Under the pieces are notes generated by a model. The model saw only the letters and a program-made list of their open reading frames with translations. It ran no database searches and had not been told where the DNA came from. A stretch of 64,000 bases of DNA from Jiangella gansuensis DSM 44835. GTDB lineage: Bacteria; Actinomycetota; Actinomycetes; Jiangellales; Jiangellaceae. The stretch lies in NCBI RefSeq assembly GCF_000515395.1, contig NZ_KI911782.1:721090-785089 (forward strand). The letters are read 5' to 3'. How positions within the stretch are numbered: the stretch's first letter is position 1; each line of letters begins with the position of its first letter. Below are positions 15,039 to 23,936 of this stretch, one piece after another. The translations under genes were made by a program, and so were the position numbers.

Positions 15039-15908
15039 TCAGCGGCGTTTGCGTGCCGCGACGATGCCGAGTGCCGCGCCGGCGACGGCGCCGGTTCCGG
15101 CCGCGATGCCCAGGGTGGCGTTGCGCCGGCGGCCCCGGTAGTCGCGAATGCGCCAGCCGTGCTTGCGGGCGTGCCGGCGCAGCCGCCGGTCCGGGTTGAC
15201 CGCGCACGGGAAGCCGACCAACGAGAGCATCGGGATGTCGTTGGCGGAGTCGCTGTAGGCCGAGCAGCGGGCGAGGGTGAGGTCTTCGCGGGCGGCGAGC
15301 GAGCGCACCGCCGCCGCCTTGTCCTCGCCGTGGAGCAGGTCGCCGACCAGCCGGCCGGTGTAGTGGCCGTCGACGTGTTCGGCGACGGTGCCCAGGGCGC
15401 CGGTCAGCCCGAGCCGCCGGGCGATGATGGTGGCCACCTCGACCGGCGCAGCCGTCACCAGCCAGACCCGTTGCCCTTGGTCGATGTGGAGCTGGGCGAT
15501 GGCTTGGGTGCCGGGCCAGATCTTGTCGGCCATGCGTTCCTCGAAGATCTCCTCGGCCACGTCGGACAGCTCCGCAACGGAGCGGCCGGCGATGAACGTC
15601 AGTGCCGCCGCCCGTGCCTCGACGATGTGGTCGGGATCCTCCGCGCCCAGCATGAACTGCAGCTGCTGCCGGCCGAAGCGCACGATGTCGCTGGTGCGCA
15701 GCAGGTCGCGCGCGTGCATGCCGCGGGCGAGGTAGAACAGCGAGGCACCGCGCAGGAGGGTGTTGTCGAGGTCGAAGAAGGCCGCGGCGCGGGCATCGGA
15801 CGGCAGCTCGATACCGGCGATGGCCTCGGCCGTGCTGGCGGCGGCGTCGGCGCGCGCATCGGTGTCCGCCGCGCCGGTGCGGCGCCAGCGGGTACGCAGC
15901 CACGCCAT
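15039..15908 (-). CDS. HAD-IB family phosphatase with C-terminal membrane anchor (289 aa)
   Basis: A SerB-like haloacid dehalogenase-fold hydrolase. Motif I is FFDLDNTLLRG with the nucleophile Asp near residue 46, motif II lies in VWLVTAAPVEVATIIAR, and motif IV is YSDSANDIPMLSLVG. The C-terminal 25 residues (LGIAAGTGAVAGAALGIVAA, then RKRR) form a Gly/Ala-rich membrane helix, so the enzyme probably sits on the cytoplasmic membrane. Relatives include phosphoserine phosphatases and lipid phosphatases; with an acyltransferase next door a lipid substrate is plausible but unproven. It converges on the acyltransferase gene. Confidence 0.8.
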   Translation of the reverse strand: MAWLRTRWRRTGAADTDARADAAASTAEAIAGIELPSDARAAAFFDLDNTLLRGASLFYLARGMHARDLLRTSDIVRFGRQQLQFMLGAEDPDHIVEARAAALTFIAGRSVAELSDVAEEIFEERMADKIWPGTQAIAQLHIDQGQRVWLVTAAPVEVATIIARRLGLTGALGTVAEHVDGHYTGRLVGDLLHGEDKAAAVRSLAAREDLTLARCSAYSDSANDIPMLSLVGFPCAVNPDRRLRRHARKHGWRIRDYRGRRRNATLGIAAGTGAVAGAALGIVAARKRR

Positions 15909-15963
15909 GGTCGCCCAGCCTAGCGGCGCCCGGCCCGTCCCCGCCCGCCACTACTCTGGAGTC

Positions 15964-16209
15964 ATGACCGAGCCGGTGCGGGTGCTGTTACTGGGCCGTC
16001 CGGGCTGCCATTTGTGTGACGATGCTCGCGTTGTGGTCGAACAGGTCTGCGCCGATCTCGGCGTCGGCTGGGAGGAGCGCAGCATCGTCGGCGACCCGGA
16101 GCTGGAGCGCCGCTATGGCGAACAGATCCCGGTGACCTTCGTCGACGGTGCTCAGCACGACTTTTGGCGGGTGGACCCGGATCGGCTGCGCCGGGCGCTG
16201 ACGGTGTGA
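15964..16209 (+). CDS. Glutaredoxin-like protein (81 aa)
   Basis: A thioredoxin-fold small redox protein of the glutaredoxin 2-like family. The active site is GRPGCHLCDDA (CxxC at residues 15-18), followed by a helix and QIPVTFVDGAQHDFW, in which the cis-Pro loop IPVTF is conserved. It is divergent from the phosphatase gene and lies upstream of rex. Position beside a redox-sensing regulator is conserved in actinobacteria and suggests a thiol-redox role, partner unknown. Confidence 0.82.
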   Translation: MTEPVRVLLLGRPGCHLCDDARVVVEQVCADLGVGWEERSIVGDPELERRYGEQIPVTFVDGAQHDFWRVDPDRLRRALTV

Positions 16210-16291
16210 CCGGCAACGGGGCCCTTAGCATCTCTGCGTCACCGGCGCCCGGCGGGGGCCCATATAGAGCATTCAGGCCGGAACAGCAACT

Positions 16292-16309
16292 TTGTGCATC
16301 CGTTCACAA
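16292..16309. promoter_or_regulatory. Rex operator (ROP)
   Basis: TTGTGCATCCGTTCACAA is an 18-bp near-palindrome matching the known Rex consensus TTGTGAAN4TTCACAA, lying about 100 bases before rex. Rex would bind when NADH is low and leave when NADH/NAD rises, so rex-hemACD is autoregulated by redox poise. Confidence 0.85.
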
Positions 16310-16321
16310 GTGGCCTAGGGT
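16292..16321 (+). promoter_or_regulatory. Promoter of the rex-hemACD operon
   Basis: TTGTGC (16292-16297) and TAGGGT (16316-16321), 18 bases apart, make a plausible sigma-70 type promoter whose -35 box is inside the Rex operator. That explains repression by occlusion. Confidence 0.5.
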
Positions 16322-16405
16322 AGAGCGCATCGTACGTTCTGCCGGTGCGGGTTCGACACCCGCCCCCTGACTGTCGCTATCCGCGCCGGCCTACCGGGGA
16401 GTGTC

Positions 16406-17140
16406 GTGACCCGAAACAGCCGCCCGTCGTCCGCGCCGACACCAGCCGCAGCGCCGCCGCGCGGCGTGCCGGAGGCGACGGTCGCGCGGCTCCCGCTCTA
16501 CCTTCGGGCGCTCACCACGTTGGCCGAGCGGGGCATCGCCACCGTCTCGTCCGAGGAGCTGGCCACCTCCGCCGGCGTCAACTCCGCGAAGCTGCGCAAG
16601 GACCTGTCCTACCTGGGTTCCTACGGCACCCGGGGGGTCGGCTACGAGGTCGACTTCCTGCGGCATCAGATCTCCCGCGAGATCGGGCTGACGCAGGACT
16701 GGGCCGTGGTCATCGTCGGCATCGGTAACCTCGGCCACGCGCTGGCCAACTACGGCGGTTTCGCCTCGCGAGGTTTCCGCATCGCCGCGCTGGTCGACGC
16801 CGACCCGAACCGGGTGGGCGAGCTGGTTGCCGGGCTGCACGTCCGGCACGCCGACGAGCTCGAGCAGGTCATCGACGAGCTCGGTGTCTCCATCGGCGTA
16901 GTCGCCACCCCGGCCCGGGCCGCTCAGCTGGTCTGCGACCGGCTGGTCGCGGCCGGCGTCACCAGCATCCTCAACTTCGCACCGGCCATCGTCCAGGTGC
17001 CGGAGGGCGTCGACCTGCGCAAGGTCGACCTCTCCACCGAGCTGCAGATCCTCGCGTACCACGAGCAGCGCAAGAACGGCGCGGCACTGGCCCTGACGGC
17101 CGAGCAGGCCGCCGAGCTGGCCGAGGCGGTGAACGGATGA
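16406..17140 (+). CDS. rex: Redox-sensing transcriptional repressor Rex (244 aa)
   Basis: A homodimeric repressor that senses the NADH/NAD ratio. The N-terminal winged helix (about 22-80) reads VPEATVARLPLYLRALTTL, then TVSSEELATSAGVNSAKLRK and DLSYLGSYGTRGVGY, the Rex signature. The Rossmann domain has GIGNLG at 105-110 and VDADPNRVGE. The C-terminal swapped helix has DLSTELQILAYHEQRK. The first 20 residues are a Pro/Ala-rich extension. Its stop overlaps hemA, and the operator upstream matches the Rex consensus, so it controls itself and early heme synthesis, as known in Streptomyces. Confidence 0.95.
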   Translation: MTRNSRPSSAPTPAAAPPRGVPEATVARLPLYLRALTTLAERGIATVSSEELATSAGVNSAKLRKDLSYLGSYGTRGVGYEVDFLRHQISREIGLTQDWAVVIVGIGNLGHALANYGGFASRGFRIAALVDADPNRVGELVAGLHVRHADELEQVIDELGVSIGVVATPARAAQLVCDRLVAAGVTSILNFAPAIVQVPEGVDLRKVDLSTELQILAYHEQRKNGAALALTAEQAAELAEAVNG

Positions 17141-18519
17141 GCGTGCTGGCTATCGGCGTGTCGCATCGCAGCGCGCCGGTCGAGGTACTCGAGAGCGTCG
17201 CGCTGGACCGTCAGGGCGTCACGAAGCTGCTCGACGACGTCCCCTCCTCGGACGAGATCGCCGAGGCCGTCGTGGTGGCCACCTGCAACCGGCTCGAGCT
17301 GTACCTCGACACCGCCACCTTCCACGGCGGCGTCGAGGATGCCAGCGCGCTGCTGTCGCTGCACACCGGCGCCCCGATCGAGCTGCTGACTCCGTACCTC
17401 TACGTGCACTACGGCGATCGTGCGGTCTCCCACCTGTTCCACGTCGTCAGCGGCCTGGACTCCATGGTGGTCGGCGAGGCGCAGATCCTCGGCCAGGTCC
17501 GCGACGCGTTCCGGCTGGCGCAGACCTCCGGTGCCACCGGGCGGGTGCTGACCGAGCTGTTCCAGAGCGCACTGCGGGTCGGCAAGCGCGCCCACGCCGA
17601 AACCGGCATCGACGCGGCCGGCCGGTCCCTGGTCACGTTGGGCCTGGCCAGCGTGCTGCCCGAGGTGGGCGCCGAGGGCTGGTCCACCGGACAGGTCGGC
17701 GGGTCGTCCTGGCGCGAGCTGGTGCACGGCGCGCGGGCGCTGGTGATCGGCGCCGGGTCCATGGCCGCGCTGGCAGCGGCAACCCTGCAGCGTGAGGGCG
17801 TCGACGTCGTCGTCGCCAACCGGACGCTGGGCCACGGCGCCGGGCTCGCCGACGCCGTCGGCGGCCGCGCGGTGCCCATGAGCGAGATCCCCACGGTCCT
17901 CGACGACGTCGACCTGGTGCTGTCGTGCACCGGTGCGGCCGGCGTGGTGCTGCCGTACGACACCGTCGCCGACGCGATGTCCCGCCGGGGCGGCCGCCCG
18001 CTCGGCATCGTCGACCTGGCGCTGCCGCATGACGTGGATGCCGGCGTGGCCGAGCTGCCCGGTGTCGTCCTCGCCGACCTCGCCCGCCTCAGCACCGCCG
18101 CGGACGACGACGTCACCGACGCGCGGTCCATGGCCGACGACGTCGCCGCCGTGCGGGCCATCGTCACCGACGAGGTCGCCGCGTTCGCGTCCGCCCGGCG
18201 GGCCGCGCAGGTGGCACCCACCGTCGTCGCGCTGCGGTCCATGGCCGACGACGTCGTCGACACCGAGCTGACCCGGATGTCCGGTCGCCTTCCCGAACTC
18301 GACGAGCGCACCCGCGCTGAGGTCGCCCGGACGGTCCGGCGGGTGGTCGACAAGCTCCTGCACCAGCCCACCGTCCGCGTCAAGGAACTGGCCGCGCAGC
18401 CCGACGGCGCGTCCTACGAGGCCGCGCTGCGCGAGCTGTTCGCCCTCGACCGCCGCGCCATCGACGCGGTGGCCAAGCCCGACCCGGTCACCGACACGGA
18501 GGGGAGCACGAAGACATGA
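17137..18519 (+). CDS. hemA: Glutamyl-tRNA reductase (460 aa)
   Basis: It reduces glutamyl-tRNA to glutamate-1-semialdehyde with NADPH, the committed step of tetrapyrrole synthesis by the C5 route. The catalytic Cys50 sits in [11 protein letters not shown]; the N-terminal [30 protein letters not shown] and the NADPH loop [12 protein letters not shown] are conserved, and the C-terminal dimerisation helix is present ([17 protein letters not shown]). The partner enzyme HemL lies 8 kb away at 25.9 kb. ATG 17137 overlaps the rex stop. Confidence 0.95.
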   Translation: MSVLAIGVSHRSAPVEVLESVALDRQGVTKLLDDVPSSDEIAEAVVVATCNRLELYLDTATFHGGVEDASALLSLHTGAPIELLTPYLYVHYGDRAVSHLFHVVSGLDSMVVGEAQILGQVRDAFRLAQTSGATGRVLTELFQSALRVGKRAHAETGIDAAGRSLVTLGLASVLPEVGAEGWSTGQVGGSSWRELVHGARALVIGAGSMAALAAATLQREGVDVVVANRTLGHGAGLADAVGGRAVPMSEIPTVLDDVDLVLSCTGAAGVVLPYDTVADAMSRRGGRPLGIVDLALPHDVDAGVAELPGVVLADLARLSTAADDDVTDARSMADDVAAVRAIVTDEVAAFASARRAAQVAPTVVALRSMADDVVDTELTRMSGRLPELDERTRAEVARTVRRVVDKLLHQPTVRVKELAAQPDGASYEAALRELFALDRRAIDAVAKPDPVTDTEGSTKT

Positions 18520-19463
18520 ACACCGATCCCTCCACGGCGACGCTACGGCTCGGTACCCGGGGCAGTGCCCTCGCCATGGCACAGGCCGGGACGATCGCGG
18601 CGGCGTTGCGTGCGCGTGGCCACGAGGTCGAGCTGGTCGAGATCACCACCAAGGGCGACGTCTCACGGGCGCCGCTGGACCGCATCGGCGGCACCGGTGT
18701 GTTCGTCACCGCGCTGCGCGACGCACTGCTGGACGGGCGCGTCGACCTCGCCGTGCACTCCCTGAAGGACCTTCCCACGGCTCCGGCCGACGGTTTGGTC
18801 GTCGCCGCGGTCCCGGCGCGCGAGGACCCACGCGACGCGCTGTGCGCCCGCGACGGTCTCAAGCTCTCCGACCTGCCGTCCGGTGCCCAGGTCGGCACCG
18901 GCTCGCCACGCCGAGAGGCGCAGTTGCGGGCACTCGGGCTGGGGCTGGACGTCGTCGGGCTGCGCGGCAACGTCGACACCCGGCTGGGCAAGGTGGCCGA
19001 CGGTTCGCTCGACGCCGTGGTGCTGGCCAGGGCCGGGCTGGCCCGGCTGGGCCGACTCGACTCCGTCACCGAGGTGCTCGATCCCATGCAGATGCTGCCG
19101 GCACCGGGCCAGGGTGCGCTGGCCGTCGAGTGCCGGACCGACCGGGACGAGCTCGTCGACGCCCTGGCCGTGCTCGACGACCCCGCCTCCCGGGCGGCGG
19201 TCACCGCAGAACGCTCCCTCCTCGCCGTGCTCGAGGCCGGTTGTACCGCTCCCGTGGGGGCGTACGCCGAGGCGGCCGAGGGTGAAGATGGCCTCGAGCT
19301 CTACATCCGGGCCGTCGTGGCATCCCGCGACGGTGCGATGAGTATCCGCAAGTCAGCTACTGGAACCGTCGAGGGGGCCGAACGACTCGGGCGTGAGCTC
19401 GCGCGCGAGCTGCTCGACGACGGCGCCGGGGCAGTCATCGATGCCGGGGATCCGGCGTCGTAG
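18516..19463 (+). CDS. hemC: Hydroxymethylbilane synthase (315 aa)
   Basis: It polymerises four porphobilinogens into hydroxymethylbilane using a covalent dipyrromethane cofactor. Seen: [59 protein letters not shown] with cofactor-binding arginines, LRGNVDTRL, and the cofactor Cys243 in [14 protein letters not shown]. Length is normal. ATG 18516 overlaps the hemA stop. Confidence 0.95.
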   Translation: MNTDPSTATLRLGTRGSALAMAQAGTIAAALRARGHEVELVEITTKGDVSRAPLDRIGGTGVFVTALRDALLDGRVDLAVHSLKDLPTAPADGLVVAAVPAREDPRDALCARDGLKLSDLPSGAQVGTGSPRREAQLRALGLGLDVVGLRGNVDTRLGKVADGSLDAVVLARAGLARLGRLDSVTEVLDPMQMLPAPGQGALAVECRTDRDELVDALAVLDDPASRAAVTAERSLLAVLEAGCTAPVGAYAEAAEGEDGLELYIRAVVASRDGAMSIRKSATGTVEGAERLGRELARELLDDGAGAVIDAGDPAS

Positions 19464-19477
19464 GAGGAGATAGTCAC

Positions 19478-21088
19478 GTGACCACTCCGCGACGTGCGCA
19501 GCAGCGCACCGAAGAAGGTGGCGTCGCGTTCGTCGGCGCCGGTCCCGGCGACCCGGGGCTGCTCACGCTCCGGGCGGTCGAGGTGCTCGGTGGGGCCGAC
19601 GTCGTCGTCATCGACGAACCGGCGCACCGCGCGATGCTCAGCCACGCGCCCGGGATCGTCGAGGTTGTCGACGTCAGCGCCGACGACGAAGGCGCCACCC
19701 TGACCGCGGCGGCGCGTGGGCGCCGCCTCGTACAGGCCGCCAAGGGGGGACGACGGGTGGTGCGGCTGCTCGGCGGCGACCCGTTCATCCACGCCACCGG
19801 CGCCGACGAAGCGCTCGCCTGCGTCAAGGCCGGTATCCCGTTCGAACTGGTCGCCGGTGTCGCGACAGCCACCTCGGTGGCGGCGCACGCCGGCATCCCG
19901 CTGGTGACGGGCCGTCGGCGCAGCGTCGAGATCCTCGACGTCGGCGGCAAGATCGACCTGCGGTCCTGTACCGCCGACACCATCCTGCTGACCGGTGTCA
20001 CCGAGCAGCTCGGGCCCGTCGCCGACGCGCTGGTCGACGCCGGCCGGGTGCCGTCCACCCCGGTGGCGGTGGTGACCTCCGGCAGCACCGTCGAACAGCA
20101 GACCATCGTGTCCACGCTGGCCGACGTGGCGGCGGACACCAAGGCCGCCAAGGTGCAAGGGCCGTTCGTCGTCGTCATCGGCGACACCGTCGAGCACCGC
20201 GACGCGCTCTCGTGGTTCGAGACGAAGGCGCTGTTCGGCTGGCGGGTCCTGGTGCCGAGGACGAAGGAGCAGGCCGGCGTGCTGTCCACGGCGCTGCGTC
20301 GCTCCGGCGCGGTGCCGGAAGAGGTGCCCACCATCTCCGTCGAGCCGCCGCGCAACCCGCAGCAGATCGACAAGGCCGTGCGCGGCATGGTCGAGGGCCG
20401 CTATGAGTGGATCGCGTTCACCTCGGTGAACGCACTGCGCGCGGTCAAGGAGAAGCTGACCGCGTACGGGCTGGACGCCCGGGCGCTGTCCGGGCTGAAG
20501 GTCGCGGCGGTCGGTGAGAAGACCGCCGAGGCACTGCGGGCCTGGGGCATCGAGCCGGACCTGGTGCCGTCGGGGGAGCAGTCCGCGCTCGGGCTGCTCG
20601 CCGACTGGCCGCCGTACGACGAGGTGCTCGACCCGATCAACCGGGTGTTCCTGCCCCGCGCCGACATCGCCACCGAGACGCTGGCGGCCGGGCTGGCCGA
20701 GATGGGCTGGGAGGTCGACGACGTGACGGCGTACCGGACGGTGCGCGCCGCGCCGCCGCCGGCCGAGACCCGTGACGCGATCAAGACCGGTAAGTTCGAC
20801 GCGGTCGCGTTCACGTCGTCGTCGACGGTGCGCAATCTGGTCGGCATCGCCGGCAAGCCGCACGCGTCCACCGTCGTCGCCTGCATCGGTCCGGCGACGG
20901 CGAAGACGGCCGAGGAGCACGGCCTGCGGGTCGACGTGCTGGCTCCAGAGCCGTCCATCGAGGCGCTGGCCGAGGCGCTGGCGCAGTTCGGGGCGGCGCG
21001 CCGGCAGGCGCTGGTCGATGCCGGCGATCCGGTGCTCAAGCCGTCGCAGCGGCGGCGTGCGTCCGCCCGCCGCAAGAGCGCGCAGTAG
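19478..21088 (+). CDS. hemD: Bifunctional CobA-like methyltransferase/uroporphyrinogen-III synthase (536 aa)
   Basis: A two-domain fusion common in actinobacteria. Residues about 8-245 are an SUMT/CobA-type domain (FVGAGPGDPGLLTLRAVEVL, VVRLLGGDPFIHATGADEAL, AAHAGIPLVTGR). Residues about 250-520 are uroporphyrinogen-III synthase, which closes and inverts the D ring of the bilane (VLVPRTKEQAGVLSTAL, WIAFTSVNALRAV, KVAAVGEKTAEAL, AFTSSSTVRNLVG). In the first domain the motif usually read RLKGGDPFVFGRG is altered, so methyltransferase activity, which would feed siroheme or cobalamin, is uncertain. GTG 19478 follows GGAGGAG. Last gene of the Rex-controlled operon. Confidence 0.88.
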   Translation: MTTPRRAQQRTEEGGVAFVGAGPGDPGLLTLRAVEVLGGADVVVIDEPAHRAMLSHAPGIVEVVDVSADDEGATLTAAARGRRLVQAAKGGRRVVRLLGGDPFIHATGADEALACVKAGIPFELVAGVATATSVAAHAGIPLVTGRRRSVEILDVGGKIDLRSCTADTILLTGVTEQLGPVADALVDAGRVPSTPVAVVTSGSTVEQQTIVSTLADVAADTKAAKVQGPFVVVIGDTVEHRDALSWFETKALFGWRVLVPRTKEQAGVLSTALRRSGAVPEEVPTISVEPPRNPQQIDKAVRGMVEGRYEWIAFTSVNALRAVKEKLTAYGLDARALSGLKVAAVGEKTAEALRAWGIEPDLVPSGEQSALGLLADWPPYDEVLDPINRVFLPRADIATETLAAGLAEMGWEVDDVTAYRTVRAAPPPAETRDAIKTGKFDAVAFTSSSTVRNLVGIAGKPHASTVVACIGPATAKTAEEHGLRVDVLAPEPSIEALAEALAQFGAARRQALVDAGDPVLKPSQRRRASARRKSAQ

Positions 21089-21119
21089 TTCGGAAATGAT
21101 CACGTTGCGTTGGGGTGTT

Positions 21120-21155
21120 CCCGCTTCACCAGGAATGCAGGCATGGTGAAGCGGG
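21120..21155. repeat. Perfect 12-bp stem-loop before hemB
   Basis: CCCGCTTCACCA (21120-21131) and TGGTGAAGCGGG (21144-21155) are exact reverse complements with a 12-base loop. The 3' arm runs into the hemB ribosome-binding site, so as RNA it could mask it; as DNA it could be an operator, and it could also end the hemD transcript. Confidence 0.65.
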
Positions 21156-21166
21156 AGGGAGCATAC

Positions 21167-22159
21167 TTGACTTCCATGGGTTTCCCGGAGGTCCGGCCGC
21201 GGCGGCTGCGCCGCAATCCGGCGATGCGGCGGCTGGTCGCCGAGACGTCGCTGGAACCGCGGCACCTGGTGCTGCCGATGTTCGTCCGCGAGGGCGCCAC
21301 CGAACCGCGCCCTATCCGCTCCATGCCGGGCGTCGTGCAACACACCATGGAGTCGCTGCGCAAGGCCGCACTGGAGGCGGTCGAGGCCGGCGTGGGCGGG
21401 CTGATGCTGTTCGCCATCCCCGAGCGCAAGGACGCCGTCGGCTCCGGCGGCGTCGATCCCAAGGGCCCGCTCAACGCCGCCATCCGTGAGGTGATCGCCG
21501 AGGTCGGCGACGCCACGGTCGTCATGGCCGACCTGTGCCTCGACGAGTTCACCGACCACGGGCACTGCGGCGTCCTGGCCTCCGACGGCACTGTCGACAA
21601 CGACGCGACCCTCGAGGTGTACGGCCGGATGGCCGTGGCCCAGGCCGAGGCCGGTGTCCACGTCGTCGGACCCAGCGGCATGATGGACGGCCAGGTGGGG
21701 GTTGTGCGGCACGCGCTGGACGCGGCCGGTCACACCGACGTCGCCATCCTCGCCTACGCCGCCAAGTACTCGTCGGCGTTCTACGGGCCGTTCCGCGACG
21801 CGGTCGAGTCCTCGCTCAGCGGCGACCGCCAGACCTATCAGCAGGATCCCGCCAACGGCTACGAGGCCCTGCGCGAGACCGCTCTCGACGTCGCCGAGGG
21901 CGCCGACATGGTGATGGTCAAGCCCGCCATGTCGTACCTCGACGTGCTGGCCCGCGTGCGGGACGCCGTCGACGTGCCGGTGGCGGCGTACCAGATCTCG
22001 GGTGAGTACGCGATGATCCAGGCCGCGGCGGAGCGGGGCTGGATCGACCTCGACCGGGCCGTGCTGGAGTCGTTGACGTCCATCCGCCGGGCCGGCGCCG
22101 ACATCGTCCTCACGTACTGGGCCGTCGATGTCGCCCAGCGGCTGCGGGCACGCGCGTGA
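21167..22159 (+). CDS. hemB: Porphobilinogen synthase (330 aa)
   Basis: It condenses two 5-aminolevulinates to porphobilinogen. The two Schiff-base lysines are in [16 protein letters not shown] and [14 protein letters not shown]. The metal loop reads [14 protein letters not shown]: Cys-Asp-Cys in place of the three cysteines of zinc enzymes or the acids of magnesium enzymes. TTG 21167 is preferred because it lies 6 bases after GGAGGGAG and gives an N-terminus of normal length; ATG 21143 and 21176 are alternatives. A strong hairpin overlaps the leader. Confidence 0.92.
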   Translation: MTSMGFPEVRPRRLRRNPAMRRLVAETSLEPRHLVLPMFVREGATEPRPIRSMPGVVQHTMESLRKAALEAVEAGVGGLMLFAIPERKDAVGSGGVDPKGPLNAAIREVIAEVGDATVVMADLCLDEFTDHGHCGVLASDGTVDNDATLEVYGRMAVAQAEAGVHVVGPSGMMDGQVGVVRHALDAAGHTDVAILAYAAKYSSAFYGPFRDAVESSLSGDRQTYQQDPANGYEALRETALDVAEGADMVMVKPAMSYLDVLARVRDAVDVPVAAYQISGEYAMIQAAAERGWIDLDRAVLESLTSIRRAGADIVLTYWAVDVAQRLRARA

Positions 22160-22221
22160 GGGCTTCCCCGCTGTCGTAGGGTCCCGCTAATCTCGGACGC
22201 AACCTCGCCGAGGGAGTGTGC

Positions 22222-23751
22222 ATGCAACAGCAACGGGAGCAATGGGGCACCCGGGCCGGATTTCTCATGGCGGCCGTCGGGTCGGCGATCGGCCTGGGCA
22301 ACATCTGGCGGTTCCCCTATGTCGCGTACGAGAACGGTGGCGGCGCGTTCCTACTGCCGTACCTGGTGGCGCTGCTCACCGCCGGCATACCGCTGCTGGT
22401 CCTTGAATACGCCATCGGACACCGGTTCCACGGCTCACCGCCGCTGGCCTTCCGTCGCCTGCACCGACGGGCGACGGTGCTCGGCTGGTGGCAGGTGGCC
22501 ATCTGTTTCGTCATCGCGGCCTATTACGCGGTCATCATCGCCTGGGCAGTGCGTTACGCCGGGTTCTCGGTCCGGCAGGACTGGGGCGACGACCCGGAGG
22601 CGTTCCTGCTCGGCGATTTCCTGCAAGTCGGCGACGCAGGGTGGGTGACGTCATACGTCTCGGGCGTGCTCTGGCCGCTGGTGGCCGTGTGGGTGTTCGT
22701 GCTGGTGGTGCTCGCGCTGGGGATCCGGCGCGGCATCGAGCGGGCCAACCGCATCTTCATCCCGCTCCTCGTGGTGCTCTTCCTTGTGTTGGTCGGCCGC
22801 GCGCTCTTCCTCGACGGGGCCAGCCAGGGCCTGGACGCGCTGTTCTCGCCGGACTGGGACGCCATCACCGACGGCGGCGTGTGGGTGGCCGCGTACGGGC
22901 AGATCTTCTTCTCCCTGTCGGTCGGGTTCGGCATCATGATCACCTACGCCTCGCATCTGCACCGCCGGTCCGACCTCACCGGCTCCGCCTTGGTGGCGGG
23001 GTTCGCCAACAGCTCGTTCGAGATCCTGGCCGGCATCGGTGTCTTCGCCACGCTTGGCTTCATGGCGGCGGCCAGCGGGGTCGCGGTCGGTGACGTCGCG
23101 CAATCCGGGATCGGCCTGGCGTTCATCGCCTTCCCGCAGATCATCTCCACGCTGACGAGCGGGGCCGGCGTTTTCGGCGTGCTGTTCTTCGCGTCGCTGG
23201 TCATCGCCGGCGTCACGTCTCTGATCAGCATCGTGCAGGTCGTGGTCTCGGCCGTGCAGGACCGGACCGGTATGGCGAGGGTCCCGGCGGTGCTCTCCGT
23301 GGGTGGCGCGGTGGCGCTGGTGTCCATCCTGCTGTTCCCGACGGCGCAGGGGCTGCACTATCTCGATCTCGCCGACCACTTCATCAACCAGTACGGCATC
23401 GCGCTCGCGGCACTGGCCGTCGTCATCGTCGTCGCCTGGGTGCTGCGCCGCCTGCCCATGTTCCAAGCCCATGCCAACCTCACGTCGACCGTGCGGCTCG
23501 GCGTGTGGTGGCAGATCGTCCTCGGCCTGGTGACGCCGGTGGTGCTGGGCTGGATGATGTGGGACAGCCTGCGGCAGGAGTTCGAGGAGAACTACGGCGG
23601 TTACTCCGACGGCTTCCTCCTCGTCGTGGGCTGGGGTGTTGCCATCGGTGCCATCCTCGTCGCCCTGCTGCTGTCGTTGGTGCCCTGGCGCGGACGTGAC
23701 GAGTTCGTGCCGGCTGAGCTCGACGCCGTCGGCGGGAAGGAGCGAGCATGA
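22222..23751 (+). CDS. Sodium-dependent NSS-family transporter, MetP-like (509 aa)
   Basis: A neurotransmitter:sodium symporter-type carrier with about 11-12 membrane helices. The N-terminal sodium and substrate signature is GFLMAAVGSAIGLGNIWRFPYVAYENGGGAFLLPY; the unwound helix 6 region is in FFSLSVGFGIMITYASHL. The small gene that overlaps its stop is of the MetS type, and in Corynebacterium MetP needs MetS to import methionine and alanine, so that substrate range is the best guess. ATG 22222 is chosen for GAGGGAG upstream; GTG 22216 is too close to it. Confidence 0.88.
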   Translation: MQQQREQWGTRAGFLMAAVGSAIGLGNIWRFPYVAYENGGGAFLLPYLVALLTAGIPLLVLEYAIGHRFHGSPPLAFRRLHRRATVLGWWQVAICFVIAAYYAVIIAWAVRYAGFSVRQDWGDDPEAFLLGDFLQVGDAGWVTSYVSGVLWPLVAVWVFVLVVLALGIRRGIERANRIFIPLLVVLFLVLVGRALFLDGASQGLDALFSPDWDAITDGGVWVAAYGQIFFSLSVGFGIMITYASHLHRRSDLTGSALVAGFANSSFEILAGIGVFATLGFMAAASGVAVGDVAQSGIGLAFIAFPQIISTLTSGAGVFGVLFFASLVIAGVTSLISIVQVVVSAVQDRTGMARVPAVLSVGGAVALVSILLFPTAQGLHYLDLADHFINQYGIALAALAVVIVVAWVLRRLPMFQAHANLTSTVRLGVWWQIVLGLVTPVVLGWMMWDSLRQEFEENYGGYSDGFLLVVGWGVAIGAILVALLLSLVPWRGRDEFVPAELDAVGGKERA

Positions 23752-23870
23752 GCACCGGAGCCGTTGTGATGCTGATCATCGCCATCCTGATCGTGTGGGG
23801 CGGCTTGGGCGCGAGCATCGCCCACCTGCGCCGCCACCCGGACCCTGGGCCGCCGGACGTCGAGGCGTAA
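23748..23870 (+). CDS. MetS-like small subunit of the NSS transporter (40 aa)
   Basis: The ATG overlaps the transporter stop (ATGA). The product is one transmembrane helix (VVMLIIAILIVWGGLGASIA) followed by a short cytoplasmic tail HLRRHPDPGPPDVEA. This matches the layout of MetS, the methionine/alanine importer small subunit, which is required for MetP function. Short length explains why it is easily missed. Confidence 0.82.
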   Translation: MSTGAVVMLIIAILIVWGGLGASIAHLRRHPDPGPPDVEA

Positions 23871-23901
23871 CCGGACATCCCGCCTGGATCTAGCCGCTTA
23901 C

Positions 23902-23930
23902 TTGACTGATTCCAGAAAAGGGTCGAAGAT
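23902..23930 (+). promoter_or_regulatory. Possible promoter of the Fur-catalase operon
   Basis: TTGACT (23902-23907) followed after 17 bases by GAAGAT (23925-23930) lies 6 bases before the GTG of the Fur-type gene, suggesting a leaderless transcript. The AT-rich stretch between is a likely autoregulatory site; no clear palindrome is seen. Confidence 0.4.
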
Positions 23931-23936
23931 CGTCGG

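Noticed and set aside
16311-16372. tRNA-like sequence before rex (GGTAGAGC and GCGGGTTCGACACCCGC resemble D- and T-arms)
   Set aside because: The T-arm is perfect but no anticodon stem or acceptor stem can be formed in the right places, and the region doubles as the rex promoter.
16924-18582. Long minus-strand open frame opposite hemA
   Set aside because: Composition is that of a shadow frame; hemA on the plus strand has all catalytic motifs.
19301-21733. Very long open frame on the minus strand opposite hemD and hemB (about 810 codons)
   Set aside because: It is antisense to two clear heme genes, is rich in Arg, His and Gly as expected of a GC-rich shadow frame, and has no family motif.
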